Below are positions 34,715 to 45,761 of a stretch of DNA of 64,000 nucleotides, piece by piece. Both the position numbers and the translations under genes were made by a program. Within the stretch, counting starts at the first letter, position 1. Each line of letters starts with the position of its first letter. Below the pieces are notes generated by a model that was given only the letters and a program-made list of their open reading frames with translations, was not told where the DNA came from and searched no databases. The DNA lies in the NCBI GenBank assembly GCA_031472005.1, contig PZJY01000009.1:806001-870000 (forward strand). Reading direction: 5' to 3'. Source of the stretch: Tetracladium setigerum. Lineage: Eukaryota > Ascomycota > Leotiomycetes > Helotiales.

Positions 34715-36129
34715 ATGAAGTCCGCCTTTGGGTCAAAACGCAGAGCCCGCAAGATTGAAGTAGACGAAGATGAGGATGGCGGCGCAAACACCACTCCAAA
34801 TACTACCTCCGAGCAGGTGAAGACTTGTAAGTTCATCCACACAGACATCTATGAACCCCGCTGATGTCTCGAAGCTAGCTGACGAGAATGCTGTAGCTGT
34901 CACATCCACACTCAACCCCCAAAGAAAGCATTCAAGAAATCCTCTCTGCGACAGAGTATCGCTTTCGACGATGATGGGGACGATTCTTCCATGTCTGGGG
35001 CCAGCAAGCCCAGTCTTGGAAAATCGAGTTCAATGAAGAAGAAAAAACCGGTTTCATCTAGGTTGTCGTTTGGACCGGGGGAGATTATTTCGGGGATGCG
35101 GCGGAGGCCTTGGAGGATGATGAGATGTTCATGCCGAAGAAAGCTGTGATGGGACGAAGGATCGTTGAGAATACCACTTTGAAGCATACACCATATTCAG
35201 GTGACGAGGACGAGGAAAGGCCGACATACAGCAAGGATTACTTGAATCAATTGAAGAGCTCAACACCTACTGCACCTAAGGATTTACAGACTCTAAATGT
35301 CACGATGGAAGATGACGAAGGATTGGATGCCTCGGAGCTTGAAGGGGCTATGATAGTGGACCTGGATGAAGAGCGAGAAGTCACATCTATACCCACCGAG
35401 GCCGAAATCCGCGAGAAGAAAGAACGCAGAGCACGATTAGCTCACGAGCAAGATTTCATATCCTTCAACGACACAGGCAACGATCGACGTCAGATATCAC
35501 TACTACCACAACGAAAGAAAGAAGATACTCGGCTCGTGAGAGACGACGAAGATATCGCCGAAGGATTCGAGGAATTCGTTGACGACGGAAGAGTCGCTCT
35601 GGGCAAGAAGCAAGAAAGAGAGACGAAACGAAGACAGAAGAAGGAAATGGCAGACATGATCTTGGCCGCCGAGGGAAATTCGGAGAATGAATCAGACGAC
35701 TCAGAAGCCGAGAGACGGGCGGCCTATGAAGCTGCTCAGACGCGAGCTGGTATGGACGGGTTACACAAACCCAGTGATGATGTTGAAGTCACATCTGCGC
35801 AAGTCCCGTCGAAAATCACGCCGCTTCCTGTGCTTTCCGAATGTCTGGCGCGGCTGCAATCTACACTGAGTTCGATGGAATTCGAGTTGGCGAAGAAGAG
35901 GAAGAAGTTGAGCGATAGCAAGCAGGAGAAGCTTGAAATTGCGAGTCGAGAAACCGAGGTACAGGAGCTATTGAAACAGGCCGGTGCGAGGTATGCGGCG
36001 GTAAAGGCGGACTCGAATGGTAGCATTCCAGGTTCTCAGACGAACGGCAGTCCGGTGGTTGTAGATCGTGGATTGGAAAGTTTTGGAAATACGCCTACGG
36101 TGAGACCAGACGTTGAGGATGTGGGGTAG
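34715..36129 (+). CDS. Ntr2/GCFC-like spliceosome disassembly factor, with one or two frameshifts
   Basis: Resembles the fungal Ntr2 (nineteen-complex-related) domain family, linked to Prp43-mediated release of intron-lariat spliceosomes. The N-terminus is MKSAFGSKRRARKIEVDED. The middle contains KKSSLRQSIAFDDD, SRLSFGPGE and DEMFMPKKAVMGRRIVEN. The last third is a charged coiled coil (KKRKKLSDSKQEKLEIASRE). The first exon is 34715-34826; a GTAAGT donor, CTGAC branch and TAG acceptor place the second at 34897-36129. Frame is then lost at the C5 run 34916-34920 and again at the G4 run 35092-35095; one added base at each gives 448 residues. An alternative intron, 34817-34924, would need only the second correction. 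Confidence 0.65.
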
Positions 36130-36662
36130 GCGAGTCGAGGTCACATCGATATTGTAGAAATCGATCATACGATAGCTTCTAGGCTTCCTTGCACAACGAA
36201 TCGTAATATAGGATGTGCGGTGTTGCAGTGATGGCGTACCCACTTACATAAGAGGTAGTGAAACGAGTTTACATGTAGTGGGCCTCGCTGTTTTATTTCA
36301 AATCTGGGTATGTTTCAAAGCTCCAGATTGAAAAGCCGCATGTTGAATTCTGCTGGGTTTAACCGCATAATCACAAACTTTTTGCACTTCTTCTTGCTTG
36401 GGATTGGAGTAGTGAATTAGAAGGCTAGATTCCGTCAATGGTTCGTCAGTATAGGCACAAGAAAAGCACCGGAATATGAAAGCTATAAACGAGGTACCTT
36501 AATATGATGAAAAGTAGGTATGTTTAACTATGGGTATTTATTCAGCTCGATATATACAGTCCTACAGAACTGCCACCCAAAACCCTTACAAACTCAAAAC
36601 GCCCCAACTCCTACCCAATGCTGCTCCATCCTATAGATAAAATGCTTAAAAAAAATAAACAA
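36130..36662. other. Convergent 3' flanks
   Basis: About 530 bp between two stop codons. No gene or repeat was recognised. Confidence 0.5.
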
Positions 36663-37844
36663 TCACAGATTGTTTGGCGGCGTGATCATCATTATGTACT
36701 GCCCATCCAGGTCCTTAACCCCGGTGACCATGATTCGGTCTTCAGGGAGTTCTCGCACTATTTGGCCACCAGGGTTGAAGGGCAAGAAAGTCCCGCTCGT
36801 TGCATTCAGAGGGCGCCGGCCTACTTGGAGCATTGTGGTTGGGGAGGCGCCGTAGGGGCGTTGTTGGGCGAGCATCATTCGGTTGACTGTTTTTTTTGGT
36901 TAGCAAATTCAAGAGTAGCTTGAGTTAATTGGACGGTCTGGGGGAAAGATAACGTAGAAAGGGAATACTAACAAGGGAAAAACATGGTTCCATCCACATT
37001 CTGATTTGGATCGCTCATCCGGACAATCCACGCAAACGAGTTCAGACACGCAATGCCGTCATTCAACGTTCCTGGATTGATACCCTCCCTTAACGAGATA
37101 GTCATATTAACCGTCGTATTCGTTTGCACACTCACGCGCAGCCCATCCATATATTCTGCCTCTTGAATACCTACACCTCCATTCAAGCTAACCGTATTCT
37201 CGGGTCCAGTGCCATATTTGACGAACGTGTTTCCCATCTCTGAACTCACACGACCGACAAGAAGGTACTCCCCAGTGATGCTGGTGAGCTTGACGCAGCG
37301 AGTCATATTATCATTTCGCAAAATATTGCGGGTGGCTTCGTCCACGACCCAACTACGCTTGTCGGCTGCCAGAGTGGCGACATAGGTATTGGATGCTTGA
37401 ACACCCATGGCAAGGATGGTTTCCGGCTTGTAGGGCATAGCTATATTGGCTATTAGGTCATTGGCGGGCTCGTTCATGGTAACTACGTAGGAGTTACTAG
37501 ACATGGCAACGAAAGTTTCTGCTGCTCCGCCATTGGTGCCGCTTATGAATTGGGCATCGAGAGGAGCGGTGTTTTGCCGAACGATGACGGTTCGGTTTGT
37601 GGGCGAGAGCATGTCGAGGCGGAAGCCGTCTTGAAATGTTATGATCGAGGGAGCCATCTGGGAAGTATTAGAACTGAGTTATAGGACAGAAGAGTGATGG
37701 TTCTCATACTGCTCCCATGACAGGGACCGAATCCCCGAAATTCGGAATCTTTGCAGTGCCATTCTGTGCTCGGCACGGAATGTAAAGGGACTGAAAATAT
37801 AGCAGAATAGCGAGGGCATTTGGAAGGCGAGAGAATGAAGCCAT
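36663..37844 (-). CDS. Secreted protein of unknown function
   Basis: Exons 37844-37710, 37657-36973 and 36886-36663 encode 347 residues, all in phase. A hydrophobic N-terminal signal peptide (ALAILLYFQSLYIP) probably ends at CRA, before QNGTAKIPNFGD. The mature protein has several N-glycosylation sequons (NRT, NMT, NTT) and no transmembrane segment or GPI-type tail. I recognise no domain; the alternating hydrophobic pattern in the middle suggests a beta-rich fold. Only two Cys are obvious in the mature part before the last exon, so it is not a classic Cys-rich effector. Its role could be cell-wall, adhesive or host-related, but nothing in the sequence decides this. Confidence 0.75.
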
Positions 37845-38837
37845 CGCGGGAATGAATTGAGAGGCGTGACTGGGACCCAGCTGTCCAAGGTCACCACGAA
37901 CGGGCAAAGAAGCAATACTGAGATTTGCAAGCAAAGACTGACAGAGACATGGAATCAAAATAAGAATAGACTAGCCTTTTTGTCAAGAAAGGACGAACGG
38001 CGGTGAGTATATGAGAATCCATTGTACTCTCATCTTGCGGGTATTTCCCTGTTCGCCAGAATGTTTTACCTGTCCCGGATCGTGAGGTTGAGATGGTTTC
38101 CGAGCAGAAGACGTTCCAATTGCAGGCCCCCGATGAGTGGTTGAAACAAGATAGGATCGCGACGTGATCAGTTCCCCAGCGATGCGGACACTGCCCTCTG
38201 TCTAGACGGTCGAGTGCGAATCGTGTTTTCGCACGGAAACAGACCCGAAACTCCAGCTGGTAAGAGGAAGTCAGTGCCATGGAACATGGTCCCTTGGCAC
38301 GAGGGAAGCGAGTCTCGCGTAGAGTATATACTCCGGACTAAGAGCCCACTGGGGATTGTTTGGGAGATCATGTTCACCGGATATCTTTGTACCACGAGTC
38401 TTCTAGAAACATGCAGGCGTCCGGATAGGCGAAGGAGGAAGTATAAACGGGAATATTATGGTCCAAGAGCCAGCCTCTGAGTCTTAAAGACCTCTGTCCT
38501 TCGGGACTCTTTCCAAGAAGGGAAAAGCTGCAACTTGCAAGAATCGGCAGAAGAGTTGGAGAGTGACAACACCAAAAGTTGCCATGATATCTGTAATCTT
38601 ACACTTCTGTACACAATATGGAAAAGAAGCAAAAGCAAAAGCTCAAGGGCGATGTCGGGAGAGAAGACCAAGGGGCAAAGGCGGTGAAGTGAGTCACATC
38701 ATCAAAATGCATTTTGCCAATCGATAATATTTATACTTAACAACAACCCCTCACAACTCTCCCCCTCCCCCTCCATTCAATTCATTTGATCAAACAAATC
38801 CATTGACCTCCCAACAACACATCTCCAATCCTCAAAA
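37845..38837. promoter_or_regulatory. Divergent promoter region of the secreted-protein gene and LYS1
   Basis: About 990 bp. It contains a perfect TGAGTCA 142 bp before the LYS1 start and a C/T-rich tract at about 38750-38820 just upstream of the ATG. No gene was recognised. Confidence 0.55.
38690..38696. promoter_or_regulatory. Gcn4/CpcA-type site TGAGTCA upstream of LYS1
   Basis: An exact TGASTCA core, the bZIP target of general amino-acid control, 142 bp upstream of the LYS1 start codon. Lysine genes are established targets in yeasts and aspergilli. A heptamer like this occurs by chance, so binding is inferred. Confidence 0.55.
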
Positions 38838-40215
38838 ATGTCAGGAACAATTCTCCATCTTCGCTCTGAGCGTAAGTCATCACCAATGGCATAATAAGTC
38901 TCTTGACTTTTGGACCCTTTGCGCTCCCATTTCATGCGAAATAATCATCTCGTTTGCAAAAGCAAGCAGCTGCTAATGCGGTTGACAGTGGGCAAAGCAC
39001 TCGAACACCGCTCCGCACTCACCCCTACCACCACCAAAACCCTCATCGAGGCTGGCTACACCATTAATGTCGAGCGTAGCCCAGAGAGAATCTTCGATGA
39101 TGAAGAGTTCGAGAAGGCCGGTGCTACTTTAGTGCCAGAGAACACCTGGAGAGAGGCGCCTGCTGACCACATCATTATCGGTTTGAAGGAACTGCCGGTG
39201 GAGGAATGTAAGTTTACTCTCATGCTCCCCTTGCTTCGAATCGGCGGCAAATTGAAGGTCAATTGCTAATTACTCTGGCTCGATATAGTCCCTCTCAAGC
39301 ACGTCCACGTCCAGTTCGCACACTGCTACAAGCAGCAAGGTGGCTGGGAGAAAGTCCTCTCTCGCTTTCCCCGTGGCGGAGGAACCCTCCTTGATCTCGA
39401 ATTCCTCACTGATGACAAGAACCGCAGAGTTGCAGGTAAATTGAGCCCTCCCTCCCACTCAATATATCTCTCACAAGTAACACCCCCTCTCCAGCATTCG
39501 GTTACCACGCTGGTTTCGCCGGCGCAGCCCTCGCCCTCGAGACATGGGCATGGCAACTCACCCACCCCGCCTCAGTTCCCTTCCCCTCCGTCTCCTCCTA
39601 CCCCAATGAGCACGACCTCATAATCGACGTCAAGAAAGCCATTGCTCTCGGCAAAGAAAAGACCGGCAAAGACCCCGCGTCCTCGTCATCGGTGCCCTCG
39701 GTCGCTGTGGTTCCGGAGCAGTAGACCTCTGTCTGCGTGCCGGTGTGCCCACCGAGAACGTCCTCAAATGGGATATGGCCGAGACTGCTAAGGGTGGTCC
39801 ATTCCCCGAGATTGTCGAGAGCGATATCTTCGTCAACTGCATCTATTTGTCATCCAAGATCCCAAATTTCGTTGATATCAAGAGTTTGGAGGTGCCGGAT
39901 CGCAAGTTGAGCGTGATCTGTGATGTCAGTGCCGACACGACGAATCCTCACAATCCTATCCCGGTTTACACGGTTGCAACGACCTTTGATGTGCCGACTG
40001 TGCCGGTAGAGTTGAAGGGAGATGGACCAGCGTTGAGCGTGATCAGTATCGATCATTTGCCCAGTTTGCTGCCCAGGGAGGCAAGCGAGGCGTTTAGCAA
40101 GGATTTGTTGCCGAGTTTGTTGGAGTTGAAGAGTTGGAGGACTCATCCTGTTTGGAGCAAGGCTGAGAAGCTGTTCCAGGAAAAGGTGGCTACGCTGCCC
40201 AAGAGCGAGCTATAG
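38838..40215 (+). CDS. LYS1: Saccharopine dehydrogenase, NAD+, L-lysine-forming, with a frameshift
   Basis: Catalyses the last step of the fungal aminoadipate route to lysine. Exons 38838-38871, 38989-39207, 39289-39435 and 39495-40215. The N-terminal domain includes EHRSALTPTTTKTLIEAGY and RIFDDEEFEKAG. Next come HVHVQFAHCYKQQGGW, FGYHAGFAGAALALETWAWQ and the NAD-binding VLVIGALGRCGSGAVDLC. The end is SLLELKSWRTHPVWSKAEKLF. The literal frame breaks at the C4 run 39673-39676 and would stop at the TAG just after 39720. One added C gives 373 residues, the family length. It converges on the alanyl-tRNA synthetase gene, with 259 bp between stops. Confidence 0.93.
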
Positions 40216-40474
40216 AATGCTTTGGCTTTACGAATTATTTAGACGATATAACATGACTTATTAGATAGACACCTGATATGAAATCAAAAGTGTTTCTTGC
40301 CCCTTCAAAAGTGTTACATCGCAAGAGCACATGAACAAGAATAGAAAGTATATCCATTCTATACCAGAAACCACGGCTAAGCTCTAACAATACAGCCAGC
40401 TAGCAATATACTACGTCATGTATGAAATTTCCCGCCATCAAAAATCTTCAGGAGGGGAGGGAAGGGGGGTATAA

Positions 40475-43400
40475 CTAAAGCTTCAGCTTCTCGGCAAACC
40501 ACTTCTCGGCAACGGCAACAGCTTCGTCAATCTTCTCGGGGTTGGTACCTTGGCCAGTTCTGGTGGGTTCCTTCCCACCAGAGCGACCTCCCACGACCTC
40601 AGAAACCGCAGCAGCCCATGGCTCTGCGGTAATTCCCTGGGAAACATGGTCCTAATACCTGTTAGTTCGTAAAGTCGATATGTTGTGTAGGTCACACTTA
40701 CAGTGCCAACGTAAACACCATGCACCACAGAACCTTCCTCGGTGCTGCCACCAAAGAGGTAAATAGTCTTGTCCTTCGCCTTGGATTTGAAGTGATTCAT
40801 CACATCCGCAATGGCTCGGGCATTCGCAGAGATAGGCAATTGGCCAATGTAGACCTTGCTATCTGCATTCTCTGCAAAATGGGCAGTAACAGCATCGAGG
40901 GCAGTCTTTGACTCGGCCTTCTGCTTCTTCTTCTGTTCGTCCAAGATGTCCTTTTGGATTTTAGCGAATCGTGTCTTGAGCTCTTCCTTGGTGAGGGTAG
41001 AGATTGTGAGTTGCGCCAAAGACTGTTGTGTTGCCTTGACTTCAGCCTCCTTCTCAGGACCATGTGGCATCTTCTCAATGGCAGCAATGGTCTTTGAGAA
41101 TTCTTCAGCAATTCTTTGGACTTGATGGGCAGCGTCACCAGTGTAAGCGATGATTCGTCGAATACCTTTGGCGATTCCACTCTCCTCAATGAGAATCAGG
41201 TCCTTGATAAGGCCGGTCTGCTCAACATGAGTTCCACCACAGAACTCAACGCTGACTTTTCTCCATTCTGGATTTCGAGGCTCGGCAAGTAAGACGTCAA
41301 CTTCCACACCGACAGAAACGACTCGGACAGGGTTGGGGTAAGTTTCTCCAAAGACAGCACGAACTCCCTCAATACCCTTAGCAATATCAAGATCGACATC
41401 TTTCGAATAGATCTTGCAGTTTTGCTTGATATATGAATTTGCGGATTCTTCAATCTTCTTGAGCTCCGGAATGGTGACTTGAGCCTTGTGAGAGAAATCA
41501 AATCGTAATTTATCTTGATCCACCAGAGAACCCTTCTGGTTGATGTCATCACCAAGAATTTCTCTCAGAGCGTGATTGAGGATGTGAGTTCCGGTGTGGT
41601 TGTTGCGAATGGGTGATCGTCTGAGCTCATCATACTCGCAAATAACTTCATCACCGGCCTTCAAGGCTCCATACTCCAAGTAGCCGTTGTGAATGATGAA
41701 TCCACCATATGCTTGAACATCCAGCACCTTAAACTCAGCAACACCATCAATGATGATCTTACCAGTATCCGCGACCTGACCTCCTTGCTCGGCATAGAAG
41801 TTTGTCTTATCTAGCAAGATTCCAAATGGCTTGTCAGATGCGATTCCTTCGGTTGATTTCAGGAAGTCTTTGCCATCATAAATCAGCTCAACCTTCCCGG
41901 TGCTGTCGCCCTTTGAAAACTTCGCATCGTCATTTGGCTGTGTGACTTCAAGCTTCTTGAGCTCGGCAATTTGGTGAACATCCAACTTAGAGAATGTGTG
42001 CGCAGACTCCTTGACAGACTTGCTAGCCTCCTTCGCCTTCTCCTGCGCAATCTTAATTTCGGCATCGTCAGTCTCCAGACCACGCTCCTCAGCCATAATC
42101 TTGGTCAGATCCTCCGGGAAGCCGAAGGTGTCGTATAGTCGCCAGACATCCGCACCAGACAGTTTCTTCTCATTCGCCTTGATGGCCTGAGCAGCATACT
42201 TTTCAAACATCTTCTCACCACGATCGAGAGTACGAGAGAAGGCCTCTTCCTCTTCATCAAGAATCTCCTTCACATCCTCTTGCTTCTTGACAATCTCAGG
42301 GAATTGCGCACCCATTTGCTCAACCAAAGCAGGGAGAATCTTGGAGAAGAAGCTACCAATCTCGGCATTGAAATACTTACGAGCATAACGAGAACCTCGC
42401 CGTAAAACACGACGGACAACATATCCTCGTCCTTCGTTGTTTGGCACACCTCCATCAGAGATGGCGAATGTGAGAAGACGAATGTGATCCGCAATGACAC
42501 GGTAGGCAGTATCAACGCCATCCACATCATCAGCACCATACTTATCGGTGTATTTCCTCGCATTGGTGACTTCCTGAATCTTATCGAAGAGTGGCGAGAA
42601 GACATCGGTATCGTAATTCGAAGATTTGTCCTGCAAAACCGAAACCAATCGCTCGAAACCCATACCAGTATCGACATGCTGGGCGGGCAATGTCTTCAAC
42701 GATCGATCCTTCTGTCTGTCGTACTGAATGAAGACGTTGTTCCAAATTTCCAGGACATTGGGGTCGTCTTGGTTGACTAAGTGAGCAGCATTTCGGCCTC
42801 CACCAATTCTGTCGTAATGAACTTCACTGCAAGGTCCGCATGGTCCGGTCTCTCCCATCTCCCAGAAGTTGTCCTTCATATTTCCAGGTAGAATGTGATC
42901 GTCGGCAACACCAACGCTCCTCCAGAGCTCCTTGGCCTCCAAATCTGGTTCTAGTCCGGCGGCTTTGTCTCCTTCGAAGTACGTCACATAGAGACGATCA
43001 GGATCTAGACCGTATGTTTTGGTAAGAAGTTCCCAGGACATCTCAATAGCTCCCTGCTTAAAGTAATCGCCGAATGACCAGTTGCCCAACATCTCGAAGA
43101 AAGTCTGAGTCATGTTAAGAGGGAGCGTAGCAAGCACAACACACAGCCAAACTTACATGATGGTAACTGTCCTTTCCAACATCATCCAGATCCTAGACAA
43201 CATTAATGACAATCCCCTAAAACTGGCACATATGGTATATCCTCACGTTATGCTTGCCTCCCGCACGAATACACTATGACTCGGTCAGTCTGATACCCCT
43301 CCCCCAACACCGCATTCGAGAGCCGTACCTTCTGTGTATCCACTGCTCTCTTCAATTGTGCCATATCATCCGTCGCACCCACCGTCCCCAGGAAGATGGG

Positions 43401-43732
43401 CTTGAACTGGTTCATACCAGCATTGGTGAAGAGGAGGGTTGGATCGTTGTGGGGTACTACGGAGGAAGAAGGCACTGGACATGGCGGATTTAATTAGCCA
43501 TCAGTTCCCAAAATCCGCTCAGAACTACCTCAGAATGCCCATAGCATGCATCTTCAACTCTGCCACAGCTCAAAATCCCAATTCCTCCTCCAAGATTGCA
43601 CTTTCGTTGTTGTTTTCAAAAAAAAAGTTACCCCACCAACAACGTACCTTGGGTGTGACCCTTCCCCTCAAAGAACTCCAAAAAGGTCTTCCTCACGACC
43701 TTCGCGGTCCATTTCGTCTGCGTATCCGCCAT
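40475..43732 (-). CDS. ALA1: Alanyl-tRNA synthetase, cytosolic and probably also mitochondrial
   Basis: Charges tRNA-Ala. Exons 43732-43648, 43474-43329, 43273-43247, 43192-43157, 43104-40702 and 40651-40475 give 957 residues, all in phase. Class II catalytic segments include FLEFFEGKGHTQVPSSSVVP, TNAGMNQFKPIFLG and EVHYDRIGGGRNAA. The editing domain shows HTGTHILNHAL (HxxxH) and CGGTHVEQTG (CxxxH). The C-Ala domain ends GGRSGGKEPTRTGQGTN...KWFAEKLKL. Two internal exons are only 27 and 36 nt. An in-frame ATG 114 nt upstream (43846) would add a 38-residue presequence; see the separate entry. Confidence 0.96.
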
Positions 43733-43846
43733 GGTGATTCTTCCCGTTGAAAATTCTTGTGCTCGAACGTTCTGAAAGTTTTGAATGTGAAGAAAGTTTG
43801 TTGTTGTGCGGTTTGAGTTGGTGGTGAAAGAAAGGACCCCTCGCAT
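43733..43846 (-). CDS. ALA1: Alternative N-terminal extension of ALA1, likely a mitochondrial presequence
   Basis: The frame stays open upstream of the cytosolic ATG (43732). The nearest in-frame ATG, at 43846, adds 38 residues that begin MRGVLSFTTNSNRTTTNF. The extension has several Arg, many Ser/Thr/Asn and only one Glu, a composition typical of mitochondrial targeting sequences. Fungi commonly make both alanyl-tRNA synthetases from one gene; in yeast the mitochondrial form starts upstream at a non-AUG codon. I infer alternative initiation or transcription start choice here. Confidence 0.6.
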
Positions 43847-43892
43847 CGGCTTAAAAGTTATTATCGCAGGGCGACCAGCTGCTCTGCTGTGG

Positions 43893-43899
43893 TGACTCA
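43893..43899. promoter_or_regulatory. Gcn4/CpcA-type site TGACTCA upstream of ALA1
   Basis: A perfect TGACTCA core 161 bp upstream of the cytosolic ATG and 47 bp upstream of the longer form. tRNA synthetase genes are known general-control targets. If transcription starts between this site and 43846 both forms could be made; that part is inference. Confidence 0.5.
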
Positions 43900-44169
43900 A
43901 TTGGAACTTCTTCAGCCTTCCCCGACGGAAACACGCGCTGCCGCAACCACCCAACTTATTCATCCCCTGCTCTGACTGACGACCGATCGCCCTGCCCACG
44001 CTCTTATCGCCTGTAAATCTCAAAGCTCAAACCTTCTGCTTGCTTCTTTGGTGACTCCTCCTCCTCCAATTTCCGTGCGGCGGTTGATTGTGGTGATCTG
44101 TGGTGGGAGCTGGCTGGTCGAAGTGGTTTAGGGAGTGTTTTGCTTTTGAGGAGGAGGCCATTCGAGGTG

Positions 44170-44920
44170 ATGGAGGGTGTCCAAGCTCCTCCGCCAACTG
44201 CAGCGCGGAGGAAGAGGAAGGCTGAGAGTCAAGAAAACGAACGTTTGTCTAAGCGGTTGAGCTTGCTAAACCTGGGTTTGTATTCTGCAATTGTCTAGCT
44301 ATCCGCTTTACGAGGCTTATTTATAATCTGCAGAGCGTGGTGGCCACAAATTGTATGTTCCCGTGGAGCAGCCGACCGCTGCAGCCTCATCGTCGATCAC
44401 GAAACCGAAGACTCCCCCGAGACCGTCAACTTCAAAGCCGCTACTGGATGACGAGTTTATGCAATTGGATGATACGAAACACAAAGTCTATATATACGAT
44501 TTAGATGCGGAACTGTCGTCTGATAGTGAGGCTTCCGATGATGGGAGACTCGTCTTTCTCCCGGACATAAAGAAACACCTGAGGGAATCCAGAATACCGC
44601 CGATGGTGTTGGCGAATACCGATGGGCAATTAGCTGGGATGGATAAGCAGATGGTGCTATATAATGTGCCGAGCTCGTTAACCATACCTGAAGAGCAGGA
44701 TAGTGTAAGGAAGGCTATCATTGAAACCAGGGCTAGAAGCAGGGCGAGGCTGGAGGACAAGAGAAAAAAGGACTTGCAGGATATCCAAATGAACGGGAAT
44801 ACCAATGGGCCATTCTGGAATACATTTGGAACACCTTCGTCTGGGACAAGTGCTTCGGCGAATGCGCCTACGCTCTTCCAAATAGCAGAAGATGACCCAG
44901 ATGCCATGGATTTGGGATAG
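44170..44920 (+). CDS. Conserved-looking nuclear-type protein of unknown function
   Basis: Exons 44170-44275 and 44334-44920 encode 230 residues, in phase. A basic nuclear-localisation-like stretch (ARRKRKAE) opens the protein, followed by RLSKRLSLLNLERGGHKLYVPVE. A Ser/Pro/Lys linker comes next, then an acidic, ordered-looking core (KHKVYIYDLDAELSSDSEASDD, LVFLPDIKKHLRESRIPP). A charged helix (RARSRARLEDKRKKDLQ) and an acidic end (EDDPDAMDLG) close it. No family is recognised. Start choice rests on the first ATG with a consistent splice. It is divergent from ALA1. Confidence 0.75.
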
Positions 44921-45155
44921 GGCAGTAAAAACACGAAAACCAGAACCACAAGACACAAAATCCTAATATACACCTTCAAATTCGTCTATTCCTGATAGTA
45001 CATATTTTTTTCTCCCTTCATTAATTCCTCTCCAAGGAATACGCTTTGCAAAAGATCAATGCCCGAGTACGCCCGCCTATAACACAATTACAAGCTCAAT
45101 ATCAATGCTTTGCCAAAATCGAAATGTTGTCCACCATCCCATAACCATCACTCCT

Positions 45156-45761
45156 TTATCCTCTGAATGGATTATTGCTCGCTCCCGTGTTGTGTGTACG
45201 CACGGGAGGAGGTACTTCCACATAAGAGGGCGAAGCTCCGCCTTCCAAAGGTCTGGCTTGTGAAGGGTCAATCTTGTGCCCGCCTGGGCCTCCAGGTGGT
45301 GGTTGGTATCCTGGGGTGGTGCCGAGTTGGGGTCGTAGACTGGAGGAGGCATTGAATACATGTTGTATTGAGCAGGCGTCTGGGCGGCGTAGAAGACCTG
45401 GGGTTGACGGTAGGATGGATCGTAGAGGGCTTTTTGGCGTCTGTTCAGCAACCACTGTGTTTGGTTAGCCACAACTCTGGAAGATGATCTTGGGAGTTCC
45501 TTACCCTGTGATATGCCAATGGCCGCAAGCCCTTATTGATTCTCTTCATCGCATGCCATCGTCCCAGGATAATGAATCCGAAGAAGAGGAACAGCAGTCC
45601 AAAGAAGATCGACCACTTCGCAATCATTCCTTCCTACAAAACAGTCAGGACAACTCCCATCACAGTTCCCGCAGACAGCAACATACCCTCGTATCATACC
45701 ACCACGAATCGTATCTCCCATCGTTATAGGTCTGGTATTGTCTTGCCCGTAGTCCCGCCAT
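45156..45761 (-). CDS. Single-pass membrane protein with PPxY motifs (RCR-like), with a frameshift
   Basis: Exons 45761-45687, 45633-45505 and 45454-45156 give 167 residues once one base is added. A short N-terminal segment (MAGLRARQYQTYNDGRYDSWWYD) precedes one strong membrane helix (WSIFFGLLFLFFGFIILGRW). The cytoplasmic tail is rich in Pro, Tyr and Gln. Its PPPVY segment contains a PPxY ligand for Nedd4/Rsp5-type WW domains. This layout resembles fungal Rcr1/Rcr2-type proteins that adapt Rsp5 in endosomal sorting. The literal frame is lost at 45313-45316 (C4 in the sense strand). One added C continues into the Gly/Pro-rich tail ending GASNNPFRG. Confidence 0.72.

Noticed and set aside
34817..34924. 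Alternative first intron of the Ntr2-like gene
   Set aside because: It saves one frame correction but uses a weak GTGAAG donor instead of the nearby GTAAGT, and ignores a good CTGAC-TAG acceptor pair. It is kept only as a second choice.
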